A stretch of DNA of 64,000 nt, from assembly GCF_000970285.1 (NCBI RefSeq), contig NZ_CP009516.1, forward strand, positions 4,257,036-4,321,035, in the 5' to 3' direction. The notes beneath the pieces are model-generated. The model was not told the origin of the DNA, searched no databases, and saw only the letters and a program-made list of their open reading frames with translations. Position 1 is the first letter of the stretch; each line of letters begins with the position of its first letter. A program made the position numbers and the translations under genes. Below, one piece after another: positions 55,852 through 64,000 of this stretch. The DNA is from Methanosarcina horonobensis HB-1 = JCM 15518. Lineage in GTDB: Archaea; Halobacteriota; Methanosarcinia; Methanosarcinales; Methanosarcinaceae.

Positions 55852-57984
55852 TTAGCGGTGCCTTACAACGCAGTTTGAAAGCCCAAGGATTTCTACGATA
55901 TCACTGTTATCAGGGCTGTGGATTATCATCTGCCCTTTTTTAAGATAGGGAATTCTGCGCTCGTATTCTTTGGGGACTTTTAAAGATGAGATTGCAGCAT
56001 CATTGTTGAGGTTGAGAATCAGTTTTGTGTTGACCTGCTTGATGACAGTGTCATCGATATCCTGAGGATCCTGAGTGATTAAAAAGAGCCCGAGCGCTTC
56101 TTTTCTGCCCTGGCGGGCCGCGTCTGCGAAGCGAGAGATAATAAGGCGGGCATGCTCCCCGTTTGCCTTTGAAAGATAGCGGTGAGCCTCATCCAGTGCC
56201 AGGATAATCGGGGTTTCTTTGATGGCATCAATCCCTGTGGTATTGAGCTTGTTGTCAACAATAAGGCTCATGATTGTGAGCACTATGAGGTCTCTGATTC
56301 TTGGAGAACTTATGTACTCTGTCGGGAAAACAGAAATCTGTCCCGGCTTGAAAATTTTGTCAAGAACATCAGTAATCGGGGTTGCATCCCGGTCAAAGAC
56401 CTTTGAGAAAAATTTGCTGTTTACTCTCCGCACGATACCGTCGTAAGAGGACTCATGGATTCTATTGCTGTCAACGTAGTAAGAACGCGTACCCTCGTTT
56501 TCAATGTGGCTGATAAAGTTCTGGTAGGTATGAGGCACACTTAATTTGAAGAAGTCCACGAGGAGCACTTCAAGCCCTATATATTGAAGCTCGGACATCC
56601 CTGCTGCTGCAATCAGCCAGGAGTTATGTTCCACAAGGGAAAAAGGAATAGTAAATTCTATCTGCTCTGCCCTTGACTTGTCTCCTGGATATTTCTGCCC
56701 ATCGATTTTTGCCACAAAAGCCTTTGTTGACTGAACCCTGCCGTAAGTAACGTTTTCTGAATCAAACCTGAATTTGTCGTCATCTGTCAAGGTATCATTA
56801 TCTTCGAAAATCTGGGAATACTCGTCCTGAGGGTCCATAATTACCAGGCAAGGATTTTTCTTCGCTTTATCAGGAGAGCTGCGAAGTCTGTACCGGTTAC
56901 CATCAGTCATGAACTGGCGCAGGATATTTTTTGAAAGGAAGGTCTTTCCTGTTCCCGTGCTCCCGCAGATAAGCATATGCCTGAAAATAAGGGGGTCGCC
57001 CATCGAATAATCATTTCTGAGGTAATAAGCAACTGTTTCGGGCTCGGAGTGGGTCTTTAAAAGTTCCCCTCCAACACTGAGGTGCCCAAGAAAAACTCCT
57101 TCTTCCGGAATGTTCAGCCCGGTCTGGACTTCAAGCCTGTCCGTAACAGGCAGTATGGGCGTATTAGGACGGGGAATTCTGTCTGCCATCCTGCGCGTGA
57201 GTTCACTTTCTGCTCTTTTTCTGTAAAGGATACAGAGAGGATCAAGGCAGGCAAGGAACTTGTAGTCGGCTTCGTTTATAGGGCTTGCCCGGGCATTCAG
57301 CATGCGCCTTGAGTGGATTTCGGTTGCATCGTCCACTGCAAATTCCTGCCTGTACTGGAGTTTGCCTACCCTTGCAAAGAGCTTTTCTTCATCCTCATAA
57401 GGCACGACAACATATGTTCCGAGCCTGATTTCACTCCTGTGGGCAGAAGAAATGTATCCTGTAATCGTAGCTCCCGAAGGAGTTATTTCCAGGGGTTCTA
57501 TACCGGTTGTAACAATCCCGAAAGCCTCAACCGGAGAGAGAGTAGCTATGGAGACTCCAGGATCGTACTTTTCAAAAGTTTCAAACGGAAGTTCTTCTTT
57601 TTCGGAAAAATCAGCAATCGATAAATCATCAGGGAAAAAAGAAGAAACCGGCTCAGGAACAGCTCCAGAAAGGCCAGAAGGACCGGAAAGACTTTCCGCG
57701 AAAATTTTTGAACCAGTATCTGAAAAATTCTGTGGATCATTTTCTATGAGTGTTTCAGGTGAAGGAGCAGGAAACTCTTCAAAAACTGGCTGTGTATCTG
57801 GATCAGAGGTTTCGTTAAATGAGTCCTTTTTCCGGCCCTTTGTCTCATTATCTGGACTTTCCTTTGATGCTGTGGTTTTACCTGAACCCGCGTCTTTTTC
57901 GGAAATAGTGGCATTTTCAGGAGCAGAAGTCTGTTTCATTTTATTGGGAATAAAAGCAAAAATATCGGCGTCTTCATATTTCAT
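55852..57984 (-). CDS. herA: HerA-type DNA-end resection ATPase
   Basis: About 710 residues from ATG 57984, which overlaps the nurA stop by 11 bases (ATGAAATATGA). A disordered Ser/Glu/Pro-rich N-terminus (1-130) precedes the HAS-barrel (about 150-260) and the FtsK/HerA ATPase core: Walker A ICGSTGTGKTF (about 342), IMDPQDEY, Walker B ILALDEAHRYLS (about 595) and ITQDPQDID. HerA forms a hexamer that works with NurA on DNA ends. The long N-terminal extension is not usual. Confidence 0.9.
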   Translation of the reverse strand: MKYEDADIFAFIPNKMKQTSAPENATISEKDAGSGKTTASKESPDNETKGRKKDSFNETSDPDTQPVFEEFPAPSPETLIENDPQNFSDTGSKIFAESLSGPSGLSGAVPEPVSSFFPDDLSIADFSEKEELPFETFEKYDPGVSIATLSPVEAFGIVTTGIEPLEITPSGATITGYISSAHRSEIRLGTYVVVPYEDEEKLFARVGKLQYRQEFAVDDATEIHSRRMLNARASPINEADYKFLACLDPLCILYRKRAESELTRRMADRIPRPNTPILPVTDRLEVQTGLNIPEEGVFLGHLSVGGELLKTHSEPETVAYYLRNDYSMGDPLIFRHMLICGSTGTGKTFLSKNILRQFMTDGNRYRLRSSPDKAKKNPCLVIMDPQDEYSQIFEDNDTLTDDDKFRFDSENVTYGRVQSTKAFVAKIDGQKYPGDKSRAEQIEFTIPFSLVEHNSWLIAAAGMSELQYIGLEVLLVDFFKLSVPHTYQNFISHIENEGTRSYYVDSNRIHESSYDGIVRRVNSKFFSKVFDRDATPITDVLDKIFKPGQISVFPTEYISSPRIRDLIVLTIMSLIVDNKLNTTGIDAIKETPIILALDEAHRYLSKANGEHARLIISRFADAARQGRKEALGLFLITQDPQDIDDTVIKQVNTKLILNLNNDAAISSLKVPKEYERRIPYLKKGQMIIHSPDNSDIVEILGLSNCVVRHR

Positions 57985-59323
57985 TGAGCTTACCCCACCG
58001 GGTGTCATTATAAGTTATATCAGGACTCATATTTTCAAAGAATTTATCGATCTCCTGCCTCTCCACTTTCCTGATTTTTGCTAGGTGGTCTGCCTTTGTG
58101 AGGGTAAGGGGAAAACCGTGCAGAGAAAGGTCAAAGAGAACTTTTTTAGTAATTTGCATGCGCAGGAAATCATCTTTAATAAGCCCGTAAGGGGCTTCAA
58201 CCTTAAAAACCACATCCTTTGAAGGCACATAAAGCATGAAAAAGCAGAGTGCATAATCTTCAGGTGAGAACCTGTGCCTGAGCTTTTGCTGAATCATGTC
58301 CCCGGCTGCAAGAGGGGAAGTTCCGTTAAGCATCCTTTCATAAAACCTATTAGGCTGTAAAAACCAGTTAGTGTAAGTGATGTAAGCGCTTCTGGGGCCA
58401 TTAAGCTTGCCATTGTTCCCGTTATTCCCGTTATTTTTTGAGTTCCACCCGTTATGCCCGTTTTCGGAAGTCCTGCCGGCTTTATCCGGCGAGAGAAGGT
58501 TTCGGAAAAACTGGGCATCAAGCAGCCATGGAAGATCAAAACCTTCTTTTTTCTTCCGGACACTGTCCATAATCTGTACATCAGTAGGATTTTTTACAAA
58601 CCCTACTACAGGACTCTTTTTTTCCAGAAAATGATCCATAACATCAATATAGTTCTGGAGGATTTTTCGGGCATCAGGATTTTGCCGAATCCTTACCTCG
58701 TCGTCGTCCAGTACCATCCAGTACATGAGCTGTTTCGGATAAATAGGCCCGTCCATTATGAAAAAGCTCTCAGGCTCTATCCTGTCCTTCATAAAAAGCA
58801 GGTGCTCGGATTCTGCAAGGTACATGGCAAAACTATGTACCATGTCAGGAGCCTTTCTTTTCAGCTCATCCGGAGCAATTGTGACCAGCTTTGCCCTTCC
58901 CAGTCCTTCATCAAAGGTTTCCCAGCCTGATGTCGCCCGCATTGCTATTTTCTGCGAAGAGGAATAAGCAGCACAGACAATTGTCCTGCACCTCTGGACA
59001 TCAAGATCAGTAGGTGTTGCAGCCAGCCCGCAGTGGCAGAAGTCTACAAAAAGCCCGCTGTCATAAGTCCTGGGGTTCGTGCTCCCACTGTCGCAGGCAT
59101 AGGTAACCGGATAAGGGTCCTCGCCCTGAGCCATCAGCTCGGTTCTGACCATGCCACGAAAGAGCCTGTCTACAGCCTTAAGAATTACCTTCCCGTCAAT
59201 CTTCAATTCTTCAAGCAGCTTATAAATATCCGCTGCCGTTTTCGGGTCATCAAGCTCAAATGATCGGTCAATTCTTTCTGCAAGCTCCGAGATCTTATGC
59301 ATATGCACGGGCTCAAGTGTCAT
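57974..59323 (-). CDS. nurA: NurA 5'-3' nuclease
   Basis: 449 residues. The first catalytic Asp is in YACDSGSTNPRTYDSGLF (about 79) and the second in SFFIMDGPIYPKQL (about 200), as in NurA. An Asn/Gly-rich insert (NGHNGWNSKNNGNNGNNG, about 302-319) looks disordered. It works with HerA in strand resection. No mre11 or rad50 is next to it here; the herA gene is translationally coupled. Confidence 0.88.
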   Translation of the reverse strand: MTLEPVHMHKISELAERIDRSFELDDPKTAADIYKLLEELKIDGKVILKAVDRLFRGMVRTELMAQGEDPYPVTYACDSGSTNPRTYDSGLFVDFCHCGLAATPTDLDVQRCRTIVCAAYSSSQKIAMRATSGWETFDEGLGRAKLVTIAPDELKRKAPDMVHSFAMYLAESEHLLFMKDRIEPESFFIMDGPIYPKQLMYWMVLDDDEVRIRQNPDARKILQNYIDVMDHFLEKKSPVVGFVKNPTDVQIMDSVRKKKEGFDLPWLLDAQFFRNLLSPDKAGRTSENGHNGWNSKNNGNNGNNGKLNGPRSAYITYTNWFLQPNRFYERMLNGTSPLAAGDMIQQKLRHRFSPEDYALCFFMLYVPSKDVVFKVEAPYGLIKDDFLRMQITKKVLFDLSLHGFPLTLTKADHLAKIRKVERQEIDKFFENMSPDITYNDTRWGKLNEI

Positions 59324-59517
59324 GAATAAAAGATACTTTAAACAGTAATATATATTTGTTGAGTGAATAAGAGAAAAATAAAATACCAGCAGTATTAGAA
59401 AAAATATGCAGGAAAAAGATAAAAAGATACAAACTTATTATTCACTAAAGGTGGTTCTCAAGCAGAAAAACTATAATGTTTAACCCAAGCTCTTGGTTTA
59501 TTTTTACCTGTTTGATT

Positions 59518-59883
59518 TTACTTATTGCTTTTACTTATCTCACCCTTTATTTCTGCTAATTTACCGCGAACATAGCTGTACTCGCTTCTTAAGTTATCAA
59601 TATCTACTAGCACAGTTTCCATCCTTGATTCTATCAGTTTTCTCATCTGCTCGTTTTCGATTTCATCGGATATTTTGCAGCTCAGGTCTTGCTTAATATC
59701 TTCTACTTCTTCCATGTATTCGTTGAATTTATCGACATAATTTTCCATCTTCAACTCTCTTGCCACAGCCTGCAGACTCTCCAATTCGTCTATAAGAGCA
59801 TTTGCAGTGTTATCCAGATTATTCATTTTCCTTTCTAATCCGGTCAGTCTAGACAGTACATCCTGCTCAGTTAATTCGGACAA
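59518..59883 (-). CDS. Coiled-coil hypothetical protein
   Basis: 121 residues, acidic and predicted almost wholly coiled-coil, with heptads in LSRLTGLERKMNNLDN, IDELESLQAVAREL and KLIESRMETVLVDIDNLRS. No known domain. About 195 bases upstream of nurA on the same strand. GGGGGAA precedes the start. Confidence 0.7.
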   Translation of the reverse strand: MSELTEQDVLSRLTGLERKMNNLDNTANALIDELESLQAVARELKMENYVDKFNEYMEEVEDIKQDLSCKISDEIENEQMRKLIESRMETVLVDIDNLRSEYSYVRGKLAEIKGEISKSNK

Positions 59884-60060
59884 TGCAGTTCCCCCTTAAA
59901 TTATCAATCATCTGCACATGAATTGGCATATAAATCAAATAACTCAGAAAAATGGTATAGCTAAAAATTGATTTTGATGCTCTCCCCAAAAGAGCTGTTT
60001 ATGAATATTAAATTTCCATGTATTTAATTTAAGGAGAAATAAAAGAATTGAATCTAAAAG

Positions 60061-60558
60061 TTATTTCAACACTCCTTTTTTCCAGGAGAAATTTTTCTTC
60101 GGGCTCCGTTCAAATTTCTCACAGAACTCCGGAGGAAGTGCAGGATACTTTGCTTCTTCGAGAGGAATACAGAAGATCCTTTTTGGCTTTCTGGCTTTTC
60201 CACCGAGTCCGATAACCACAAAAAAAGGGACGAGGTTATCGTTTGCAAAGGTTCTGTAACGCCCCAGCTGTTTGGGACTTGACCACTGGAGTTTACCTTT
60301 GAAGAGTTTTGACCTGAATTTGCATTCCACGCAAAAGATTTCATTGGTGCGCCTGTGGCGGAGGACGAGGTCTGGACCGCAGTCGGATTCCACATACCTG
60401 GTATGTTTTCTTGCCATATCCGTAGTCCACTGCACAATGGAAAAGTTTTTTTCATCAAAGAGGTCTACCACACACCTTTCGAAATCATCTCCTTTTTGTT
60501 CGGACTCATTCTCAAGAATGATACTCAGGATTTTCCTTAGCTTTCTAAACAGACCCAT
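60061..60558 (-). CDS. PD-(D/E)XK nuclease-like protein
   Basis: 165 residues from ATG 60558, preceded by GTGGTG; the longer frame from 60708 has a hydrophobic AT-rich leader without support. The fold motifs are KGDDFERCVVDLF (Glu27), SDCGPDLVL (Asp63), FCVECKFR (Glu78, Lys80) and QLGRYR. This is the Mrr/NERD-like restriction-endonuclease core with a predicted complete active site. No methyltransferase is nearby, so a repair role is as likely as restriction. Confidence 0.75.
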   Translation of the reverse strand: MGLFRKLRKILSIILENESEQKGDDFERCVVDLFDEKNFSIVQWTTDMARKHTRYVESDCGPDLVLRHRRTNEIFCVECKFRSKLFKGKLQWSSPKQLGRYRTFANDNLVPFFVVIGLGGKARKPKRIFCIPLEEAKYPALPPEFCEKFERSPKKNFSWKKGVLK

Positions 60559-60836
60559 AGTTACACCACTATTGTTTTTGAGAAAATAGTGGGATATTTT
60601 AACATATTTATAAATGTGGTGGTATGAAAATATCAAAAAATAGAGACTGTGCTCATAAGGGAAGCATCTTACAAAGTCCAGTATAAGAACACTCTTTTTT
60701 ATTTTCAATAAGAACTACATCAGTTCCGGTTTATGCCTATTTTTTCTCAGAATTGAAGGGTTTAATAAAGTGTCTTTTGGATTTCCGGAAAACCTTAATC
60801 TAAAAAAAGGATTATACTATAATAGTAGAAATATAA
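60559..60836. promoter_or_regulatory. Divergent promoter region
   Basis: Between the nuclease-like gene and the PHP gene. TTATACTATAATAG (about 60811-60824) is a TATA-like box for the PHP gene and ATTTATAAATGTGG (about 60606-60619, read on the - strand as TTTATAAAT) for the nuclease gene. Confidence 0.5.
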
Positions 60837-61892
60837 AACTTATTTAAAATAATTAAAGAAGAATTTAAATCTCAGGACTCTACGCCTATAGGGGGAAGGC
60901 ACAGGAACTATGAAGAAAAGCTGATAGCACCGGAACAGGCAGCTGAGCTTATAGAAGAAGGATGGAAACGGGCAGACCTGCATGTACATACAACCTGTTC
61001 TTTTGATGTGCTTCCGGCAAAGGACTTGGATCCCAAGAGTCTCTACAAAAAGTCTCTTGAGATGGGCATGGATTTTATAACATTTACTGATCACAATACA
61101 ATGGAGGCATATGAAATCCTCGGATGGGAACATAAGAATCTTGTCCCGGGGGTTGAGATGACCATATATGATCCGGAATTTGCAGGACATACATTACATA
61201 TTAACGTTTTTGAGCTTGACAGGGAGGAATTTTCGGAACTCAGAGAAATAGCAGAAATAGAGCATGACCTCAAAGGTTTTATCGGATACCTCAAGAGGCA
61301 CAGGCTTCCTTTTGTTTACAATCATCCATTCTGGTTTGAGTTCCATCAGCAACAAAATCCTTCTGCAGTACCGAAACTGGCAAAGCTCTTTCCCGTACTT
61401 GAATATAATATGCATGAGCTCAAGCAGAAAAACGAGCTTACGATAGCTCTTGCAGAGAGGTTTGGCAAAAGCATTGTTGCGACAACTGATACTCATTCCG
61501 GAAAAGTGGGGCAGGTATATACCCTGGCAAAAGGAGACAGCTTCAGGGAGTATTTCAGGAATATAGAAAAGGGGAAAAATTACATCGTTCCCGAAAACCT
61601 TACAAGAGAGCTCCTGATCGAAGAAATGAATACCTGGATAGACCTGATCTTTGAAAAGAGCCAGAAGAACCGGGATATAAAAAATTACCTTACAGGAATA
61701 AAGTCCCTGGATACAATTGTAAAAATCTCAAGAAGCGCTCTTTTAAACTATTCTCCAAGACTTAACCGGACAGCTATGAACCTGTTCTATATGATCTCAA
61801 ATACAGGGATTCCGGCTTCGTTTTACATTCATTCGGAAAAGAGTTTTGCCAAGAAAATCGAAAAAAAAATTGAGATTAAAAGCCAGAAGTAA
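60837..61892 (+). CDS. PHP-domain phosphoesterase without ordinary start codon
   Basis: The open frame runs from 60837 (after TAA) to 61892. The first ATG/GTG/TTG in frame is GTG 61008, but that would remove the metal-binding motif RADLHVHTTCSFD (60972-61007) that defines the domain. The upstream reading LFKIIKEEFKSQDS and RNYEEKLIAPEQAAELIEEGW looks like real protein. Candidate starts are ATT 60852, ATA 60849 or CTG 60921. Other PHP motifs follow: FTDHNTMEAYE, PGVEMTIY, YNHPFW and TDTHSGKVG. Substrate unknown. About 350 residues in all. Confidence 0.75.
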   Translation, partial: NLFKIIKEEFKSQDSTPIGGRHRNYEEKLIAPEQAAELIEEGWKRADLHVHTTCSFDVLPAKDLDPKSLYKKSLEMGMDFITFTDHNTMEAYEILGWEHKNLVPGVEMTIYDPEFAGHTLHINVFELDREEFSELREIAEIEHDLKGFIGYLKRHRLPFVYNHPFWFEFHQQQNPSAVPKLAKLFPVLEYNMHELKQKNELTIALAERFGKSIVATTDTHSGKVGQVYTLAKGDSFREYFRNIEKGKNYIVPENLTRELLIEEMNTWIDLIFEKSQKNRDIKNYLTGIKSLDTIVKISRSALLNYSPRLNRTAMNLFYMISNTGIPASFYIHSEKSFAKKIEKKIEIKSQK

Positions 61893-61904
61893 AAATTCAT
61901 TTTT

Positions 61905-61982
61905 TCCTTTTTCAGCTTTTTTTCAGCTTTTCTTTTTTCACATTTTCTTTTTTCACATTTTCTTTTTTCACATTTTTTAACT
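61905..61982 (+). terminator. T-rich repeats after the PHP gene
   Basis: Four copies of a CTTTTTTCACATTTT-like unit and preceding TTTTTCAGCTTTT repeats form an oligo-T array of about 75 bases, a strong candidate for archaeal intrinsic termination. Confidence 0.65.
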
Positions 61983-62382
61983 CCAACTTTCTTCTTCTCA
62001 AGTTTGATAAAGCCCCAAAAATAAAAACATATTATATAGAGGCTGATTTCAAATATATGAAAAAAATAGAAAGGTTTATTTACGAAATTGTTTAGAATTT
62101 ATAGCATAAAAATCAAATTTTTTGTATGATTTTTGAATACTCAGATATCTAATATTAATAATGGATGCAAATAAGTTTGAAGAAAAGGGCGCATTGAGGT
62201 TACATTATTTTTCCAGCTCATATTTTACGCATACTTCATGAATTGATGTTTCCAATGTTCCTGTTGATCAGCAGAAAATTGGAGAAGAATGAGCAGAACA
62301 GAAATCATTTTCAAAGTAACCTGAACCTTTGGAGCGATTTGCGTAATCCAGGAGAAAATTCGAGACAGGAAGAGGCTGCAGG
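61983..62382. other. Spacer before the substrate-binding protein gene
   Basis: AT-rich, with a TATA-like ACATATTATATAGAGG at about 62027-62042. A readable 63-codon - strand frame (62268-62459) is not supported. The right end, GGAAGAGGCTGCAGG, holds the ribosome site of the next gene. Confidence 0.45.
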
Positions 62383-64000
62383 ATGAAACAAAGAAAAAAT
62401 TTCACTAAATCAGAACTAAACAGAGGGTTAAAGCAGTGGTTGATTTTTGCCGTACTCACGATTATTGTTTACTCAAACATATATCCGGCAGTAGCGGCAG
62501 AACCTGAGAATTCCGAGGAAAACCTTACACCCTCAAACGACGGGATTTTTGACAGAATTATAACATATATAAAAAGCCTGCTGGGAGACGAAGAAAAAAC
62601 GCAGGTCTCCGGAGCGGTTTCTGAAGCGGCCGCCGCAGGTATGCAGCAGTCGGCAGATACTGGAGGAGCAGTCCTGAAAATTGCAACTCCAAGCGTAATA
62701 AAATCTCCGTCCTTTTTAGGAGACTCAAACCTCGGAGTTTTTGCCCATCTTTCAAATCCTCCTCTCATGAAAATGGATTCTGAAGGACATCTTGTCGGCC
62801 AGCTTGCAGAAAGTTACGAGGTCTCTGAAAATAATACCTGCTGGACATTTTACCTTAGAGACGACCTCTACTGGAGCGACGGAGAACCTGTAACTCCGAA
62901 AGATATTGAGTTTTCAATCCGTTATTACGGAAAAGAGGCACCCTCAGCCAGATGGATAAATGACACCCTGGAAAGTGCGGCTGTTTCGGAAGCAAATAAT
63001 TCCGTGACCTTCAAATTTAACAAGCCTTACACCCGCATTGACCTGGAGTTTGCGACCTACAATATCCTCCCTGCCCATATATGGGAAACAATTGAAAACC
63101 CGGTAGAGTATACAAACAACGGTCCCTATGTGGGCTGCGGGCCTTACTATCTCAAGCTGATAGACCTTAACGCCGGAAAACTTGTTTTTGAGAAAAACCC
63201 TTACTGGAAAGGAAAAGCTCCGGAACCCGAAACCGTGGAGATCCATTTTTACTCAAGTGTTGATGTTGCCACCCTTGCCCTTAAAAACGGAGAGATCGAC
63301 ACTTATTACAAATATGCAGGTTCGTACCCCTATTCCGGTATTGAGCAACTTGAAGAAACAGGAAATTTCGACTTTATTGAAAAGACAGATATAGGGCTCG
63401 TGTTTCTGGCTCTCAATTTGAAAAAAGCTCCCTTCTCAGACACAGAATTCAGAGAAGCACTGGCTTATGCAATAAATTACGAAGAGATTGTAAGTCTCGA
63501 GACACTGGGGTATGGAGAAGTTCCAAATCGCGGTTTTGTGCCGTCTTCCATGGAAAATTTCAAGGAAACCGAAAGACTTGAGTACAGCCCCGAAAAAGCC
63601 AGGGAAATTCTGGAAAAAGCAGGATACTCGGACAGTAACGGAAACGGAATCCTTGAAGGAAAAGACGGGAAAGACATCAAGCTTGAAATCCTTATCCGGC
63701 CGGAATATTCCCGTACAGGCGAGCTTCTTGAAGAATATCTTGAGCAGGTTGGTCTTGCCTCAGACCTGAGGACTGCGGATGCAGATACCTGGGTCACTCT
63801 CAAGGATAACTACGAATATGACCTGACAGTAACCCGCTCCACCCCCTGGGGCATGCTCATGCATGCAAGCTGGGGAAGCGGCTATTTTGATTCAAGGCGG
63901 ACAGGACAGGGAGTTATGCATAATCTGGATGACCCCGAATTCATGCAGCTCTGCGATAATATTCTCGCAACCACAGACTCTCAAGAACTCCAGAGCTATG
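62383..64000 (+). CDS. ABC transporter substrate-binding protein, peptide/nickel type (partial)
   Basis: Starts at ATG 62383 and runs off the window after about 539 codons. An N-terminal hydrophobic segment (about 16-38, WLIFAVLTIIVYSNIYPAVAA) is a signal peptide or anchor; a linker with an amphipathic helix (about 55-90) comes before the SBP_bac_5 domain: IATPSVIKSPSFLGDSNLG, LAESYEVSENNTCWTFYLRDDLYWSDGEPVTPKDIEF, GPYYLKLID and FREALAYAINYEEIV. It should bind a peptide, metal chelate or similar ligand outside the cell. Permease and ATPase genes would be expected beyond 64000. Confidence 0.9.
   Translation, partial: MKQRKNFTKSELNRGLKQWLIFAVLTIIVYSNIYPAVAAEPENSEENLTPSNDGIFDRIITYIKSLLGDEEKTQVSGAVSEAAAAGMQQSADTGGAVLKIATPSVIKSPSFLGDSNLGVFAHLSNPPLMKMDSEGHLVGQLAESYEVSENNTCWTFYLRDDLYWSDGEPVTPKDIEFSIRYYGKEAPSARWINDTLESAAVSEANNSVTFKFNKPYTRIDLEFATYNILPAHIWETIENPVEYTNNGPYVGCGPYYLKLIDLNAGKLVFEKNPYWKGKAPEPETVEIHFYSSVDVATLALKNGEIDTYYKYAGSYPYSGIEQLEETGNFDFIEKTDIGLVFLALNLKKAPFSDTEFREALAYAINYEEIVSLETLGYGEVPNRGFVPSSMENFKETERLEYSPEKAREILEKAGYSDSNGNGILEGKDGKDIKLEILIRPEYSRTGELLEEYLEQVGLASDLRTADADTWVTLKDNYEYDLTVTRSTPWGMLMHASWGSGYFDSRRTGQGVMHNLDDPEFMQLCDNILATTDSQELQSY

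Overview
The window is a stretch of an archaeal chromosome, almost certainly from Methanosarcina or a close relative. Support comes from CofD (coenzyme F420), SepCysS (tRNA-dependent cysteine synthesis), RpoL, Csl4, Dph2, HerA-NurA, a YVTN/PKD surface protein, a DUF2206 membrane protein, TTG/GTG starts with GGTGA/GGAGG ribosome sites, AT-rich spacers with TATA boxes, and many decayed insertion sequences. The species cannot be fixed from the sequence alone.

Layout. 1-5.3 kb is accessory: a dispersed repeat, a broken duplicate of a ferric-reductase-like membrane gene, a tiny Trp/Cys/Gly-rich secreted protein, an ion channel with a non-GYG filter, and a Met/Asn-rich secreted repeat protein. 5.3-13.5 kb is housekeeping: hydrolase, thioesterase, tRNA-Gly, DNA ligase, PolX, LysA-like decarboxylase and an amidohydrolase of the deoxyadenosine deaminase type. 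13.6-16.3 kb holds two small regulators and a DUF2148 protein flanked by dead copies of the same genes and a MITE-like element. 16.7-36.6 kb is a cell-surface glycan locus in two arms that face each other across transposase relics: GT2, GT2, B12-radical SAM, GT4 and a membrane acyltransferase on the + strand; DUF2206, GT2, methyltransferase with a kinase-like tail, flippase, RmlA, RmlD, RmlB and acyltransferase on the - strand. 36.9-41.9 kb is one gene for a 1655-residue secreted protein with two seven-bladed YVTN propellers and twelve PKD domains.

42.5-48 kb is a co-directional RNA/translation cluster (hpt, dph2, METTL5-like methyltransferase, csl4, rpoL, pscS). 48.4-51.7 kb has a secreted protein with duplicated FmdE-type domains, then cofD. 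An IS200/IS605-like end-to-end remnant without transposase precedes an HD phosphohydrolase, an LpdD-like protein and UbiX. After tRNA-Pro and a repeat-rich spacer come a conserved hypothetical gene, the overlapping nurA-herA pair, a coiled-coil protein, a PD-(D/E)XK nuclease, a PHP protein whose metal-binding motif lies upstream of any ordinary start codon, and the start of an oligopeptide-type ABC substrate-binding protein cut by the window edge.

How it works together: the central 25 kb probably makes, modifies, caps and exports a dTDP-rhamnose-type surface polysaccharide beside a giant surface adhesin. The most unusual items are the methyltransferase/kinase-like fusion (resembling bacterial O-antigen chain terminators), the repeatedly duplicated regulator-DUF2148 module, the Met/Asn-X-Thr repeat protein with a promoter element shared with the channel gene, and the disordered Csl4 extension.
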